Shown here piece by piece: positions 43,519 to 52,728 of a stretch of 64,000 bases of DNA. This DNA comes from Prauserella flavalba. Its GTDB lineage: Bacteria; Actinomycetota; Actinomycetes; Mycobacteriales; Pseudonocardiaceae. Under the pieces are notes generated by a model that was given only the letters and a program-made list of their open reading frames with translations, searched no databases and was not told the DNA's origin. Where the stretch lies: positions 434,001 to 498,000 of the forward strand of contig NZ_MASU01000013.1 of NCBI RefSeq assembly GCF_003202235.1. The letters are read 5' to 3'. Numbering within the stretch: position 1 is the first letter of the stretch; every line of letters starts with the position of its first letter. The position numbers and the translations under genes were made by a program.

Positions 43519-44667
43519 GTGAGCGCGGAGCGGCTCGCGAGGGCGTACCTGCTGCGCGTGGCCGAACCTCCGGCTCCGGCGCTGGTCGCCTTCGTCGCCG
43601 AGCACGGGCCCGTGGAGGCGGCGACGCTCGTCCGTCTCGGGCACGCGCCGGACGCGGTGATCCAGGAGACGAGCGCGCGCCGGGAACTCGACCTCGCGCA
43701 ACGGGATCTCGACGAGGCCGCTCGCAATGGCGCCCGGTTGGTGACTCCGGAGGACGACGAGTGGCCCGCCTGGCCCCTGCTCTCGCTCGACGTGGCGACC
43801 GGCAGGGGCGCACAGGGGGTCGCGGCGCCGCTCGCGTTGTGGGTCCGGGGCCGCGGCAGGCTGGACGAGGCCGCCCAGGACGCCGTCGCGATCGTCGGCG
43901 CACGCGCGGCGACCGACTACGGTGAGCACACCGCCGCCGACCTCGGCTACGCGCTGGCCGAACAGGGCGTGCCCGTCTTCTCGGGAGCGGCATACGGCAT
44001 CGACGGCGCGGCACATCGCGGGGCGCTCACCGGTCACGGCGTCACGGTGGCCGTTCTCGGCTGCGCGCTCGACGCCGGCTATCCCGCGGGCCATGTGGGC
44101 CTGCTCAACCGGATCGCCGAGCGTGGCGCGGTCGTCAGCGAGTACCCGCCGGGCACCCCGCCCGCCCGGCACCGCTTCCTGGTCCGCAACCGGCTGATCG
44201 CCGCGCTCACGGCGGGCACGGTCGTCGTCGAGGCCGGCCGTCGCAGCGGCGCGCGCAACACCGCGAGTACCGCGGGTGTGCTGGGCAAGGTCGTGATGGC
44301 GGTGCCGGGACCCGTGGGTTCGGCGATGTCGGCAGGTTGCCACGAGCTGATCCGCGACGCCCACGCGACCCTGGTCGCCTCGGTGTCCGACGTGCTCGAC
44401 ACGGTCGGCCGGCTGGGGGCCGACCGCCCGGACGGAACCGCTCGACCGCGCCGCCGCACCGATGGGCTCGGCCCGCAGGCGATCCGCGTGCACGAGGCGC
44501 TCGGCGAGCGCAGGGGAAAGTCACCGGAAGGCATCGCGACCGAGTCCGGCGTACCCCTCGCGCGGGTGAGGGCACTGCTGCCGGCTCTCGAGCTCGACGG
44601 GCTCAGCGAGCGGTGCGAGACCGGCTGGCGGCGGGCCGGCGATGGACGAAAGGCGGCGCGCCCGTGA
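43519..44667 (+). CDS. dprA: DNA-processing protein DprA
   Basis: A 382-residue DprA/Smf protein that loads RecA onto incoming single-stranded DNA. The Rossmann core has VAIVGARAATDYGEHTAADL, SGAAYGIDGAAHRGAL, YPAGHVGLLNRIAERGAVVS and RFLVRNRLIAALTAGTVVVE. An N-terminal helical domain and a C-terminal winged-helix (DprA_WH, GKSPEGIATESGVPLARVRA) flank it. The GTG at 43519 is chosen since GGAGGTGCG precedes it and the N-terminus SAERLARAYLLRVAEPP fits; a longer form into the upstream interval cannot be excluded. Confidence 0.93.
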   Translation: MSAERLARAYLLRVAEPPAPALVAFVAEHGPVEAATLVRLGHAPDAVIQETSARRELDLAQRDLDEAARNGARLVTPEDDEWPAWPLLSLDVATGRGAQGVAAPLALWVRGRGRLDEAAQDAVAIVGARAATDYGEHTAADLGYALAEQGVPVFSGAAYGIDGAAHRGALTGHGVTVAVLGCALDAGYPAGHVGLLNRIAERGAVVSEYPPGTPPARHRFLVRNRLIAALTAGTVVVEAGRRSGARNTASTAGVLGKVVMAVPGPVGSAMSAGCHELIRDAHATLVASVSDVLDTVGRLGADRPDGTARPRRRTDGLGPQAIRVHEALGERRGKSPEGIATESGVPLARVRALLPALELDGLSERCETGWRRAGDGRKAARP

Positions 44668-44981
44668 ACCCCGGCAGTGGGCGTTCGCCCCGTCCACACT
44701 CCTCGCGGACCCGTGGCGCGCCATCGTCCCCGTTGTTCACCGCGCCGCGAATCGGCTGGTGGCAGGCAAGGCGGGAACGCGGCGCCGTCGGGCAGCCGGG
44801 CAGGGCGCGTTCGCCCCGCCGTCAGCCCCTGCGGGCCCGCCGGACGCGGCGCCGGGTCGACGCCCACCTGCCGCGGCGGACGTGGCCCTGACTGAACCGC
44901 GGTGAACACCACGATTGCGGGTTGATCATGCGGGCGTGGCGATGCTTGACCATCGGGCGCGCTTGCCGCAGCGTCGGTGAC
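44668..44981 (+). other. dprA-xerC interval, 314 bp
   Basis: No gene I can support. A short open frame (44642-44905, 87 codons) starts inside dprA, with clearly lower third-position GC than real genes here and no recognisable motif. I saw no strong hairpin, repeat or promoter pair. Confidence 0.3.
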
Positions 44982-46013
44982 ATGGCGTCATCAGCTGTTC
45001 GCGGTACGGGAGCCCGCGCCGCGCGGCCCGGTCCGGGGCGTGCCGAGCTGCTGCGTGTCCGCGCTGCGTTGCCGCCGGGCGCGGCCGCCCTCGTGGACGA
45101 CTACGAGCGCCATCTGCGGTCCGAAAGAGGCCTCTCGGATCACACGATCAGGGCGTATGTGGGTGACGTGGTGTCGTTGCTGGGGTTCCTGCACGGCGTC
45201 GGCAGCGAGGGCGCCGACGCCGAGCCCCCCGCGACGGACGGCCTCGACGGGCTGGACGTCGGCGTACTGCGGGCCTGGCTTGCGGGGCAGCGGTCCGCGG
45301 GGCGGAGCCGGACCACGCTCGCCAGGCGTGCGGCGGCGGCCAGGGTCTTCAGCGCGTGGGCGCACCGGCGGGGGAAGCTGGCGTCCGATCCGGGCTCGCG
45401 GCTCGTCGCGCCAAGGGCCCACCGCAAGCTGCCGAGCGTCCTGCGGCCAGAGCAGGCCGGCGAGCTGATGCGGGCCGGTGGCAGCGGCGCCGCGGAGGGG
45501 GAGCCCGTCGCGTTGCGGGACCACGCGCTGCTCGAAATGCTGTACGCGACGGGAATCCGCGTGTCCGAGCTGTGCGGCCTCGACCTGGACGACACCGATT
45601 TCGAGCGCCGGGTCGTCCGGGTGCTCGGGAAGGGCAACAAGGAAAGGATGGTCCCGTTCGGGCAACCCGCGGAGCGGGCGCTGCGTGCCTGGATCGAGGG
45701 GGGCCGCCCGGGGCTGGCGACGGAGTCGTCGGGCGCGGCCTTGTTCCTCGGCGTCAGAGGAGGGCGAGTTGACCCGAGGACGGTGCGACGAGTCGTGCAC
45801 GAGGCCGTAGAGTCGGTGCCGGGGGCCGCGGACATGGGCCCGCACGGCCTGCGTCATTCGGCGGCGACACACCTGCTGGAGGGTGGGGCGGATCTTCGCA
45901 GCGTTCAGGAACTGCTCGGTCACGCTACGCTAGCTACGACGCAGCTCTACACCCACGTGACCGTCGAGCGGCTGAAGGCGATTCATGACCGAACCCACCC
46001 CCGTGCCCAATGA
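44982..46013 (+). CDS. xerC: Tyrosine recombinase (XerC-like)
   Basis: A 343-residue site-specific recombinase that resolves chromosome dimers at dif. The N-terminal SAM-like domain ([20 protein letters not shown]) is followed by the catalytic domain with Arg ([12 protein letters not shown]), Lys ([12 protein letters not shown]), His-x-x-Arg ([14 protein letters not shown]), His ([12 protein letters not shown]) and Tyr ([10 protein letters not shown]). ATG at 44982 is assumed; an in-frame ATG at 44922 would add 20 residues. Its 3' end overlaps the sigma factor gene by 29 bp. Confidence 0.93.
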   Translation: MASSAVRGTGARAARPGPGRAELLRVRAALPPGAAALVDDYERHLRSERGLSDHTIRAYVGDVVSLLGFLHGVGSEGADAEPPATDGLDGLDVGVLRAWLAGQRSAGRSRTTLARRAAAARVFSAWAHRRGKLASDPGSRLVAPRAHRKLPSVLRPEQAGELMRAGGSGAAEGEPVALRDHALLEMLYATGIRVSELCGLDLDDTDFERRVVRVLGKGNKERMVPFGQPAERALRAWIEGGRPGLATESSGAALFLGVRGGRVDPRTVRRVVHEAVESVPGAADMGPHGLRHSAATHLLEGGADLRSVQELLGHATLATTQLYTHVTVERLKAIHDRTHPRAQ

Positions 46014-46872
46014 CACCGGTGGAGCTTCGGCTGATGAGCAGGCCCGCCACCGGGCTCACCCTGCCGGGAACGGTGGCCCCGTGACCACACAGGAGCTCGA
46101 CGCCGGCACCACCGCCGAGACGGCCATCCAGGCACTCTGGCGGGAGTTCGCCGGTTCTCCGAGCCAGCGCGTCCGCGACCGGCTCGTCCTGCACTACGCG
46201 CCGTTGGTCAAGTACGTCGCCGGCCGGGTGGGCACCGGCCTGCCGACCCACGTCGACGTCGCCGACCTCATCCAGTCCGGCATCTTCGGCCTCGTGGACG
46301 CGATCGAGAAGTTCGACCCCGAGCGCGGCCTGCGGTTCGAGACCTACGCCATGCAGCGCATCAGGGGCGCCATCCTCGACGACCTCCGGTCGCAGGACTG
46401 GGTGCCCCGCGTGATCCGGAGCAGGGCCCGCGAGGTCGAGCGCGCGCTCGACCGGCTCGGAGCGCGCCTGCGCCGCACTCCGACCGACGCCGAGCTCGCC
46501 GCCGAGCTGGGCATCACCCTCGAGGAACTGCGCGACCTCTACGGGCAGCTGCGACTCACCAGCGTCGTCGCCCTCGAGGACCTGGTCGCCGCGGGCCGCG
46601 ACAGCGGCTCCCTGGTCGACTCACTGCCGGACGAGGACGCCGTCGACCCCGCCGCCGTGCTCGTCGACCGGGACAACCGCCGTCAGCTGGCCGAGGCGAT
46701 CGCCCAGCTCACCGAGCGCGACCGGATCGTGGTCAGCCTCTACTACTTCGAGAGTCTGACCCTCGCCGAGATCGGCAAGGTCCTCGGCGTCACCGAGTCG
46801 AGGGTGAGCCAGCTGCACACCCGCGCCGTGCTGCGGCTGCGCGCCAAGCTCGTCGAGCAGGCAGGCGTCTGA
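45985..46872 (+). CDS. whiG: WhiG/FliA-family sigma factor
   Basis: A 295-residue sigma-28-type factor: region 2 ([57 protein letters not shown]), region 3 ([20 protein letters not shown]) and region 4 ([20 protein letters not shown]). In Streptomyces WhiG starts sporulation in aerial hyphae and lies in this same chromosomal position near rpsB. The first 35 residues are variable; the ATG lies within xerC, and a GTG at 46081 is an alternative. Confidence 0.93.
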   Translation: MTEPTPVPNDTGGASADEQARHRAHPAGNGGPVTTQELDAGTTAETAIQALWREFAGSPSQRVRDRLVLHYAPLVKYVAGRVGTGLPTHVDVADLIQSGIFGLVDAIEKFDPERGLRFETYAMQRIRGAILDDLRSQDWVPRVIRSRAREVERALDRLGARLRRTPTDAELAAELGITLEELRDLYGQLRLTSVVALEDLVAAGRDSGSLVDSLPDEDAVDPAAVLVDRDNRRQLAEAIAQLTERDRIVVSLYYFESLTLAEIGKVLGVTESRVSQLHTRAVLRLRAKLVEQAGV

Positions 46873-46885
46873 GCGGGCGCATCCG

Positions 46886-47422
46886 TCAGGCGACCACCCC
46901 CTCCCACGGCTTCAGGCGGAGCACGGTGTCCGGCACCACGAGACGCAGCGGGTTCAGGTACTCCTCGCCGCGCCGGACACCCCAGTGCAGACACGCCGCG
47001 GCAGGGCAGCCGGCGTGCCCTGCCGCGACGGTGCCGATGACCTGTCCCTGCGACACCTGGTCGCCCGACGAGACCCGCGGCTCGACCGGCTCGTAGGTGG
47101 TGCGCAGCCCGCCGTCGTGCTCGACCGACACCACCCCGCGTCCGGCGAGGCGTCCCGCGAAGACGACGTACCCGGGACCGGCCGCGAGCACGTCCTGCCC
47201 GGGACTCGCGACCAGGTCGACCCCACGGTGGCCGGGACCGTAGGCGTGCTCGGGTGCGTCGAACGGCCTGGCCACTGACGGCGCCGGGGACAGTGGCCAG
47301 GCGAATCGCGGCTCGACGACGGACTGCGCCCTCGCCGCGGGCGCGGGCACGACGGCGAGGAGCAGGGTCAGCACGGCGAGCACGAGGTACCTGGCTCGCC
47401 GTGCCGGATGGAATGCGGTCAT
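46886..47422 (-). CDS. Secreted M23/LytM-domain protein, probably catalytically inactive
   Basis: A 178-residue exported protein with an N-terminal signal peptide (basic ARRAR, then YLVLAVLTLLLAVVPAPAARA) and one LytM domain (residues about 38-165). Zinc ligands are His65 and Asp69 (GHRGVDL) and His146 (CLHWG). The catalytic His positions of active M23 enzymes seem changed: the HxH pair is Cys144-x-His146, and the upstream YxHL-type position reads YEPV. It may act like EnvC/NlpD, activating a cell-wall hydrolase. Convergent with whiG and upstream of rpsB, as in Mycobacterium and Streptomyces. Confidence 0.85.
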   Translation of the reverse strand: MTAFHPARRARYLVLAVLTLLLAVVPAPAARAQSVVEPRFAWPLSPAPSVARPFDAPEHAYGPGHRGVDLVASPGQDVLAAGPGYVVFAGRLAGRGVVSVEHDGGLRTTYEPVEPRVSSGDQVSQGQVIGTVAAGHAGCPAAACLHWGVRRGEEYLNPLRLVVPDTVLRLKPWEGVVA

Positions 47423-47790
47423 GTGCCCAGAGTGAGGGGCGGGGGAGGGCTGTGGAGGGGTGTGGCGAAATCTGTGGATAACCGAGGGCGATGTGGACAA
47501 CTCAGCTTGACGGGTGCCGCCGGTTCGAGCCGGTGCCGGGGTCGGCGTACACTATTGGGCGCGGTCTGTGTGCGCACAGGCTGACTTCGCGTGCACGTGC
47601 GCGCTCCATTCCCGACACGTCGTGAACGGAGCGGACGGCGCCCGGCGGTCTCCGCGGTCAGAACGTCGCCAACGAGTCCGGACGCCGGCACTGCACCAGG
47701 GCGGCTGATCACCCGGTCAGCCGCGACAACCGGTCCGCGTGCCGAGCATCTGCCCGGCGCGCACAACACAGAAGAGGTGCGAATCCGGCC
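47423..47790 (+). promoter_or_regulatory. rpsB leader and promoter region, 368 bp
   Basis: Holds two consensus DnaA boxes (47473-47500, listed separately), a TACACT hexamer at 47548-47553 that is the best -10 for rpsB, and a long untranslated stretch of roughly 230 bases before the ATG. A CTGTG-TGCG-CACAG hairpin lies at 47567-47580. No gene is supported here. The length suggests leader-mediated control of S2, unproven. Confidence 0.4.
47473..47500 (-). other. Pair of consensus DnaA boxes
   Basis: TGTGGATAA (47473-47481) is the exact complement of TTATCCACA, and TGTGGACAA (47492-47500) is the exact complement of TTGTCCACA, the actinobacterial DnaA box. Same orientation, 19 bp apart, between the LytM gene and rpsB. 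There is no dnaA or dnaN nearby, so this is not a standard oriC. Confidence 0.5.
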
Positions 47791-48609
47791 ATGGCCGTCG
47801 TCACCATGAAGCAGCTGCTCGATTCCGGTGTGCACTTCGGGCACCAGACCCGGCGCTGGAACCCGAAGATGAAGCGCTACATCCTCACCGAGCGCAACGG
47901 CATCTACATCATCGACCTGCAGCAGACGCTGTCGTACATCGACCGCGCCTTCGAGTTCGTCAAGGAGACGGTCGCCCACGGCGGCACGATCCTCTTCGTC
48001 GGCACGAAGAAGCAGGCGCAGGAGGCCATCGCCAACGAGGCGCTGCGCGTGGGCATGCCCTACGTCAACCAGCGCTGGCTCGGCGGGATGCTGACCAACT
48101 TCCAGACGGTGCACAAGCGCCTCCAGCGGCTCAAGGAGCTCGAGGCGCAGGAGCAGACCGGTGGGTTCCAGGGCCTGACCAAGCGCGAGATCCTCACGCT
48201 CACCCGCGAGAAGGACAAGCTGGAGAAGACCCTCGGCGGTATCCGCGACATGTCCAAGGTGCCCAGCGCCGTGTGGATCGTGGACACCAAGAAGGAGCAC
48301 ATCGCCGTCGGCGAGGCCCGCAAGCTCAACATCCCGGTCGTCGCGATCCTGGACACCAACTGCGACCCCGACGAGGTCGACTACCCGATCCCGGGCAACG
48401 ACGACGCGATCCGCTCCGCCGCGCTGCTGACCAAGGTCGTCGCCGAGGCCGCCGCCGCGGGCCTGATGGCGCGTTCCGGCCGCAACGGCGCCGCCCCCGA
48501 GGGCGAGGACAAGCCCGTCGCGTCGGGTGAGCCGCTGGCCGAGTGGGAGCAGGAGCTGCTCGCGGGCTCCGAGTCCGCCGAGCAGGCCGAGCAGACCACC
48601 GCTTCCTGA
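47791..48609 (+). CDS. rpsB: Ribosomal protein uS2
   Basis: A 272-residue S2: [54 protein letters not shown] and [20 protein letters not shown] are canonical. The C-terminal 45 residues are an acidic actinobacterial extension. It is followed 48 bp later by tsf, the conserved rpsB-tsf pair. Confidence 0.97.
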   Translation: MAVVTMKQLLDSGVHFGHQTRRWNPKMKRYILTERNGIYIIDLQQTLSYIDRAFEFVKETVAHGGTILFVGTKKQAQEAIANEALRVGMPYVNQRWLGGMLTNFQTVHKRLQRLKELEAQEQTGGFQGLTKREILTLTREKDKLEKTLGGIRDMSKVPSAVWIVDTKKEHIAVGEARKLNIPVVAILDTNCDPDEVDYPIPGNDDAIRSAALLTKVVAEAAAAGLMARSGRNGAAPEGEDKPVASGEPLAEWEQELLAGSESAEQAEQTTAS

Positions 48610-48657
48610 ACCACTGACCACCCTGCGCATACCGCGACAGAGAACGGATAACGCACG

Positions 48658-49473
48658 ATGGCGAACTACACCGCGGCAGACGTGAAGCGCCTCCGCGAGC
48701 TCACCGGCGCCGGCATGATGAACTGCAAGAAGGCGCTGGAGGAGAGCGACGGCGACTTCGACAAGGCCGTCGAGTACCTGCGCATCAAGGGCGCGAAGGA
48801 CGTCGGCAAGCGTGCCGAGCGCGCCACCGCCGAGGGCCTCGTCGCCGGTGACGGCGGCGTCCTGGTCGAGCTGAACTCCGAGACCGACTTCGTCGCCAAG
48901 AACGAGGAGTTCCAGCAGCTGGCGGACAAGGTCGTCGAGGCGGCCAAGCAGCTGCGCACGAGCGACGTCGAGAAGCTCAAGGCGGCCGAGGTCGACGGCA
49001 AGACCGTCAACGACCTCCTCCAGGAGCTCTCGGCCAAGATCGGCGAGAAGCTCGAGATCCGCAGGGTCGTCGCCTTCGACGGCCAGGTGACCACATACCT
49101 GCACCGTCGTGGTGCGGGTCTGCCCCCGGCCGTCGGCGTGCTCATCGAGTACACCGGTGACGACGCCGAGGCCGCGCGCGGCGCCGCCCTGCAGGTCGCG
49201 GCCCTCAAGCCGAAGTACCTGACCCGTGACGAGGTCCCGGCCGACCTGGTGGAGAACGAGCGCCGGATCGCCGAGCAGACCGCTCGCGAGGAGGGCAAGC
49301 CGGAGCAGGCGATCTCCAAGATCACCGAGGGCAAGGTCAACGCGTTCTTCAAGGACGTCGTGCTGCTGGAGCAGCCGTCGGTCACCGACAACAAGAAGAC
49401 CGTCAAGGCCCTGCTCGACGCGGCAGGCGTGACCGTCACCCGGTTCGCTCGCTTCGAGGTCGGCCAGCAGTAG
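48658..49473 (+). CDS. tsf: Elongation factor Ts
   Basis: A 271-residue nucleotide-exchange factor for EF-Tu. The N-terminal UBA-like domain has [20 protein letters not shown] and the [10 protein letters not shown] motif that contacts EF-Tu; the core and dimerisation subdomains follow at normal length. A strong hairpin follows the stop. Confidence 0.97.
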   Translation: MANYTAADVKRLRELTGAGMMNCKKALEESDGDFDKAVEYLRIKGAKDVGKRAERATAEGLVAGDGGVLVELNSETDFVAKNEEFQQLADKVVEAAKQLRTSDVEKLKAAEVDGKTVNDLLQELSAKIGEKLEIRRVVAFDGQVTTYLHRRGAGLPPAVGVLIEYTGDDAEAARGAALQVAALKPKYLTRDEVPADLVENERRIAEQTAREEGKPEQAISKITEGKVNAFFKDVVLLEQPSVTDNKKTVKALLDAAGVTVTRFARFEVGQQ

Positions 49474-49488
49474 TCCCGGCCGGCACTT

Positions 49489-49524
49489 GTGCCCCGTCTC
49501 CCGCCAGACCTGGAGGCGGGGCAC
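49489..49524 (+). terminator. Terminator-type hairpin after tsf
   Basis: GTGCCCCG (49489-49496) pairs with CGGGGCAC (49517-49524), and CTCC (49498-49501) with GGAG (49512-49515), separated by one mismatch. Sits 15 bp after the tsf stop and ends the rpsB-tsf operon before pyrH. Confidence 0.65.
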
Positions 49525-49570
49525 AGTTGTGAGACAACGGTAGAGCAGCACCTGAACGGGCGGAGGCGAC

Positions 49571-50320
49571 ATGAACGAGGACGACACCGACAGGGCCACC
49601 GACGGTTACCGGCGGGTGCTGCTCAAACTGGGTGGTGAGATGTTCGGCGGCGGGTCCGTCGGCGTCGATCCCGACGTCGTGCACTCCGTCGCCGTGCAGA
49701 TCGCCGACGTCGTGCGTGCCGGAGTGCAGATGGCCGTCGTCATCGGCGGCGGCAACTACTTCCGCGGGGCCGAGCTGTCCCAGCGCGGCATGGACCGCGA
49801 CCGAGCCGACTACATGGCGATGCTGGGCACCGTCATGAACTCACTGGCTCTGCAGGACTTCCTGGAGAAGGAAGGCGTGCCGACCCGCGTGCAGACCGCG
49901 ATCACGATGGGCCAGGTCGCCGAGCCGTACATCCCGCGCCGCGCGGAGCGCCACCTGGAGAAGGGGCGGGTGGTCATCTTCGGCGCGGGCACCGGTATGC
50001 CGTACTTCTCGACCGACACCGCCGCCGCCCAGCGTGCGCTGGAGATCGGCTGCGACGTCGTCCTCATGGCGAAGGCCGTCGACGGGGTCTACACCGCCGA
50101 CCCGAAGATCGATGCCAGCGCGAAGCTGTTCGACGAGATCAGCCACCGCGAGGTACTCGAACGGGGGCTCAAGGTCGCGGACGCCACCGCCTTCAGCCTG
50201 TGCATGGACAACAACATGCCGATCATCGTCTTCAACCTCCTCACCGAGGGGAACATCGCTCGCGCGGTGAGTGGTGAGAGGATCGGCACACTGGTCAGTA
50301 CACCCACACACCTGGAGTAG
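49571..50320 (+). CDS. pyrH: UMP kinase
   Basis: A 249-residue hexameric UMP kinase of the amino-acid kinase fold: [61 protein letters not shown] and [14 protein letters not shown]. Supplies UDP for nucleotide synthesis. Followed after 2 bp by frr. Confidence 0.97.
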   Translation: MNEDDTDRATDGYRRVLLKLGGEMFGGGSVGVDPDVVHSVAVQIADVVRAGVQMAVVIGGGNYFRGAELSQRGMDRDRADYMAMLGTVMNSLALQDFLEKEGVPTRVQTAITMGQVAEPYIPRRAERHLEKGRVVIFGAGTGMPYFSTDTAAAQRALEIGCDVVLMAKAVDGVYTADPKIDASAKLFDEISHREVLERGLKVADATAFSLCMDNNMPIIVFNLLTEGNIARAVSGERIGTLVSTPTHLE

Positions 50321-50322
50321 CC

Positions 50323-50880
50323 GTGATCGACGAGACCCTCTTCGATGCCGAGGAGAAGATGGAAAAGGCGGTGTCCGTCGCCAAGGAGGACCTGTCGTCG
50401 GTACGGACCGGTAGGGCCAACCCGTCGATGTTCTCCCGGATCGTGGTGGAGTACTACGGTGCTCCCACCCCGCTGAACCAGCTGGCCAGCGTGAACATCC
50501 CGGAAGCGCGTATGGCCATCGTGAAGCCCTATGACAACTCGCAGCTCGGCGCGATCGAGAAGGCGATCCGGGAGTCCGACCTGGGCGTGAACCCGAGCAA
50601 CGACGGTTCGATCATCCGCATCGTCATTCCTCAGCTGACCGAGGAGCGGCGCAAGGAGATGGTCAAGGTCGCCAAGGGCAAGGGCGAGGACGCCCGGATC
50701 TCGATCCGCAGCGTGCGCCGCAAGGCCAAGGAGGAGCTCGACCGCATCGCCAAGGACGGCGAGGCGGGCGAGGACGAGGTCGCCAGGGCGGAGAAGGAGC
50801 TTCAGCACCTCACCGACAAGTACGTCCACCAGGTCGACGAGCTCGTCAAGCACAAGGAAGCCGAGCTGCTCGAGGTCTGA
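50323..50880 (+). CDS. frr: Ribosome recycling factor
   Basis: A 185-residue RRF that splits post-termination ribosomes with EF-G. Visible are [60 protein letters not shown] and the terminal [20 protein letters not shown]-like helix ([20 protein letters not shown]). GTG start; stop overlaps the cdsA ATG. Confidence 0.97.
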   Translation: MIDETLFDAEEKMEKAVSVAKEDLSSVRTGRANPSMFSRIVVEYYGAPTPLNQLASVNIPEARMAIVKPYDNSQLGAIEKAIRESDLGVNPSNDGSIIRIVIPQLTEERRKEMVKVAKGKGEDARISIRSVRRKAKEELDRIAKDGEAGEDEVARAEKELQHLTDKYVHQVDELVKHKEAELLEV

Positions 50881-51773
50881 TGACGAAGGTGAGCGAACAC
50901 CAGGAGGAACGCGAGGACGCGGCCGACCCTGGGCGACCACCCGAGCCGGCGAAGAAACCCTCGCGGGCCGGTCGTGACCTGCGCGCGGCGATCGCCGTGG
51001 GCGTGGCACTGGGGGCGGCGATCCTGGTGTCGCTGTTCACCGTCCGGTACCTGTTCATCGGCGTGATCGCGGCGGCGATCGCGGTCGGCACGGTCGAGCT
51101 GGCCACCGCGTTCCGCAAGGCCGCGAACATCAAGGTCGCCCTCGTTCCGGTGCTGGTCGGTGGCCAGGCGATGATCTGGCTGGCGTGGCCCTTCGGCCGC
51201 GAGGGCGCCGTGACCGCGTTCGTGCTGACGGTGCTGGTGTGCCTGCTCTGGCGGCTGCCGGGCGGCGCCGACGGTTACCTGCGTGACGTCGGTGCGTCGG
51301 TCTTCGCAGCCGCCTACCTTCCGCTGTTCGCGGCTTTCGCCGCCATGCTGGTGCCGCCCGAGGACGGCGTCGGCCGCGTGCTGTCGTTCATGATCGTCGT
51401 GGTCGCGTCCGACACCGGTGGTTACGTCGCCGGGGTGCTGCGCGGCAAGCACCCGATGGCGCCGACGATCAGCCCGAAGAAGACCTGGGAGGGCTTCGCG
51501 GGCTCGTTGACGGCCGGGATCGTGGCCGGTGCGTTGTGCCTGCAGTTCCTGCTCGACGGCATGGCCTGGCAGGGGGTGCTCTTCGGTGCCGCCATCGTGC
51601 TCACGGCGACGCTCGGCGACCTGATGGAGTCGCTGATCAAGCGGGATCTCGGCATCAAGGACATGGGCAACACTCTGCCGGGGCACGGCGGGCTGATGGA
51701 CCGGCTCGACTCGCTGCTGCCGTCGGCGGTCGTGTCCTGGCTGCTGCTGAGCGCGTTCGTGGCGACGGGCTGA
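50880..51773 (+). CDS. cdsA: Phosphatidate cytidylyltransferase
   Basis: A 297-residue integral membrane enzyme making CDP-diacylglycerol for phospholipid synthesis. The family signature runs from IVVVASDTGGYVAGVLRGKH through SPKKTWEGFAGS to LGDLMESLIKRDLGIKDMGN and LPGHGGLMDRLDSLL. The N-terminal 35 residues are charged and cytoplasmic. Coupled to frr (TGATG). Confidence 0.95.
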   Translation: MTKVSEHQEEREDAADPGRPPEPAKKPSRAGRDLRAAIAVGVALGAAILVSLFTVRYLFIGVIAAAIAVGTVELATAFRKAANIKVALVPVLVGGQAMIWLAWPFGREGAVTAFVLTVLVCLLWRLPGGADGYLRDVGASVFAAAYLPLFAAFAAMLVPPEDGVGRVLSFMIVVVASDTGGYVAGVLRGKHPMAPTISPKKTWEGFAGSLTAGIVAGALCLQFLLDGMAWQGVLFGAAIVLTATLGDLMESLIKRDLGIKDMGNTLPGHGGLMDRLDSLLPSAVVSWLLLSAFVATG

Positions 51774-51794
51774 GCGGCTCTCCGCCGAACGACG

Positions 51795-52640
51795 TCAGTC
51801 GTCGTAGGGGTCGTCCACCTCGGCCCTGCCGACCCCGGTGTCGACGGGCCGCGAGTGGTCGACGATCGAGAACACCGCGCCCGCGGGGTCGGCGAGCACC
51901 GCCGTCCTGCCGAACGGGGTGTCGAACGGAGCCGTGACCACGCTGCCGCCGAGCATGAGCGCCTGCCCCGCGATGGCGTCGGTGCCGCGTGCCGGGTCGG
52001 CCTCGAAGTAGATCATCCAATGTGGTGGGACGGTCGCCTGGTACGACGGGTCCATCGCGTACCGGTAGAGCACCGGCTCATGATCGAGCCGCCATTCCAC
52101 GTAGTCGATGCCGCCCTGGCCGATCTGCTGGCTGGTGAACTCGAAAAGCCTGCAGTAGAACTGATCCGCGCTGTGCCCGTCGTGCGTGTTGAGGTCCGCG
52201 CCGGTGAACGAACCGGGCATCGAGGTCGCGAACGACCAGTCGCCGGGCGGCTGCCAGAACACCACCGGCGCCCCGCTCGGGTCGACCGCGTGCAGGATGC
52301 TGCCTCGGTCGGGGATGTCGACCGGCCCCAGCGTGACCGTGCCGCCGAGGTGCTGCACCCACTCCGCCGTGTTCACGGTGTTGCCGACCGCGAGATGCAC
52401 CATCCAGCCGGTCGGCTGGTCGCTCGCCGCCTGGTACAGGCCACCGGCCTGCAGGTCGTGCAGCAGCGCGATGGTGTAGCGCCGGTTGACGGTCGCGGGA
52501 TCGCGTTTGATGAAGAACTCCCAGCCGAAGAGCTCGCCGTAGAAGTCTCTCGCCGCCTGCTCGTTCGCGGACGCCAGCTCGATCCAGCATGGAACCCCGG
52601 CCGGTAGCAGCGATGGGGGAATGGGCATACCGACGGACAT
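51795..52640 (-). CDS. VOC-family protein with two glyoxalase-like domains
   Basis: A 281-residue protein with tandem vicinal-oxygen-chelate modules, residues about 15-135 (CWIELASANEQAARDFYGEL, FGWEF) and 145-265 (HDGHSADQFYCRLFEFTS, GRTAVLADPAGAVFSIVDHS). Members range from dioxygenases and glutathione-fold enzymes to drug-binding resistance proteins; no specific activity can be given. The ATG at 52640 has AGGGAGAG upstream. Convergent with cdsA and divergent from a methyltransferase. Confidence 0.8.
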   Translation of the reverse strand: MSVGMPIPPSLLPAGVPCWIELASANEQAARDFYGELFGWEFFIKRDPATVNRRYTIALLHDLQAGGLYQAASDQPTGWMVHLAVGNTVNTAEWVQHLGGTVTLGPVDIPDRGSILHAVDPSGAPVVFWQPPGDWSFATSMPGSFTGADLNTHDGHSADQFYCRLFEFTSQQIGQGGIDYVEWRLDHEPVLYRYAMDPSYQATVPPHWMIYFEADPARGTDAIAGQALMLGGSVVTAPFDTPFGRTAVLADPAGAVFSIVDHSRPVDTGVGRAEVDDPYDD

Positions 52641-52693
52641 ACGCAGAACTCTCCCTGGCGATGGGCCCCCCGGCACATACCGCGCCGATGATG

Positions 52694-52721
52694 TTACGGG
52701 GTTTCCTCCCGGGGATACGCT
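52694..52721 (+). promoter_or_regulatory. Putative promoter of the methyltransferase gene
   Basis: TTACGG (52694-52699), 16 bp, TACGCT (52716-52721). The GTG start is 7 bases after the -10 and no Shine-Dalgarno is present, so the mRNA is probably leaderless, using the same TACGCT hexamer as allB. Confidence 0.4.
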
Positions 52722-52728
52722 GGCTGTC

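Noticed and set aside
44642-44905. 87-codon frame after dprA
   Set aside because: Third-position GC is clearly lower than in real genes here, its start lies inside dprA, and nothing in the sequence is recognisable.
47473-47500. Chromosomal origin of replication
   Set aside because: Only two DnaA boxes are present and there is no dnaA, dnaN, gyrB or AT-rich unwinding region nearby.
52621-52728. Longer N-terminus for the methyltransferase (start at 52621)
   Set aside because: The extra residues (for example GDGPPGTYRADDVTG) read through the divergent promoter region and are not methyltransferase-like; the GTG at 52729 sits properly after a -10.
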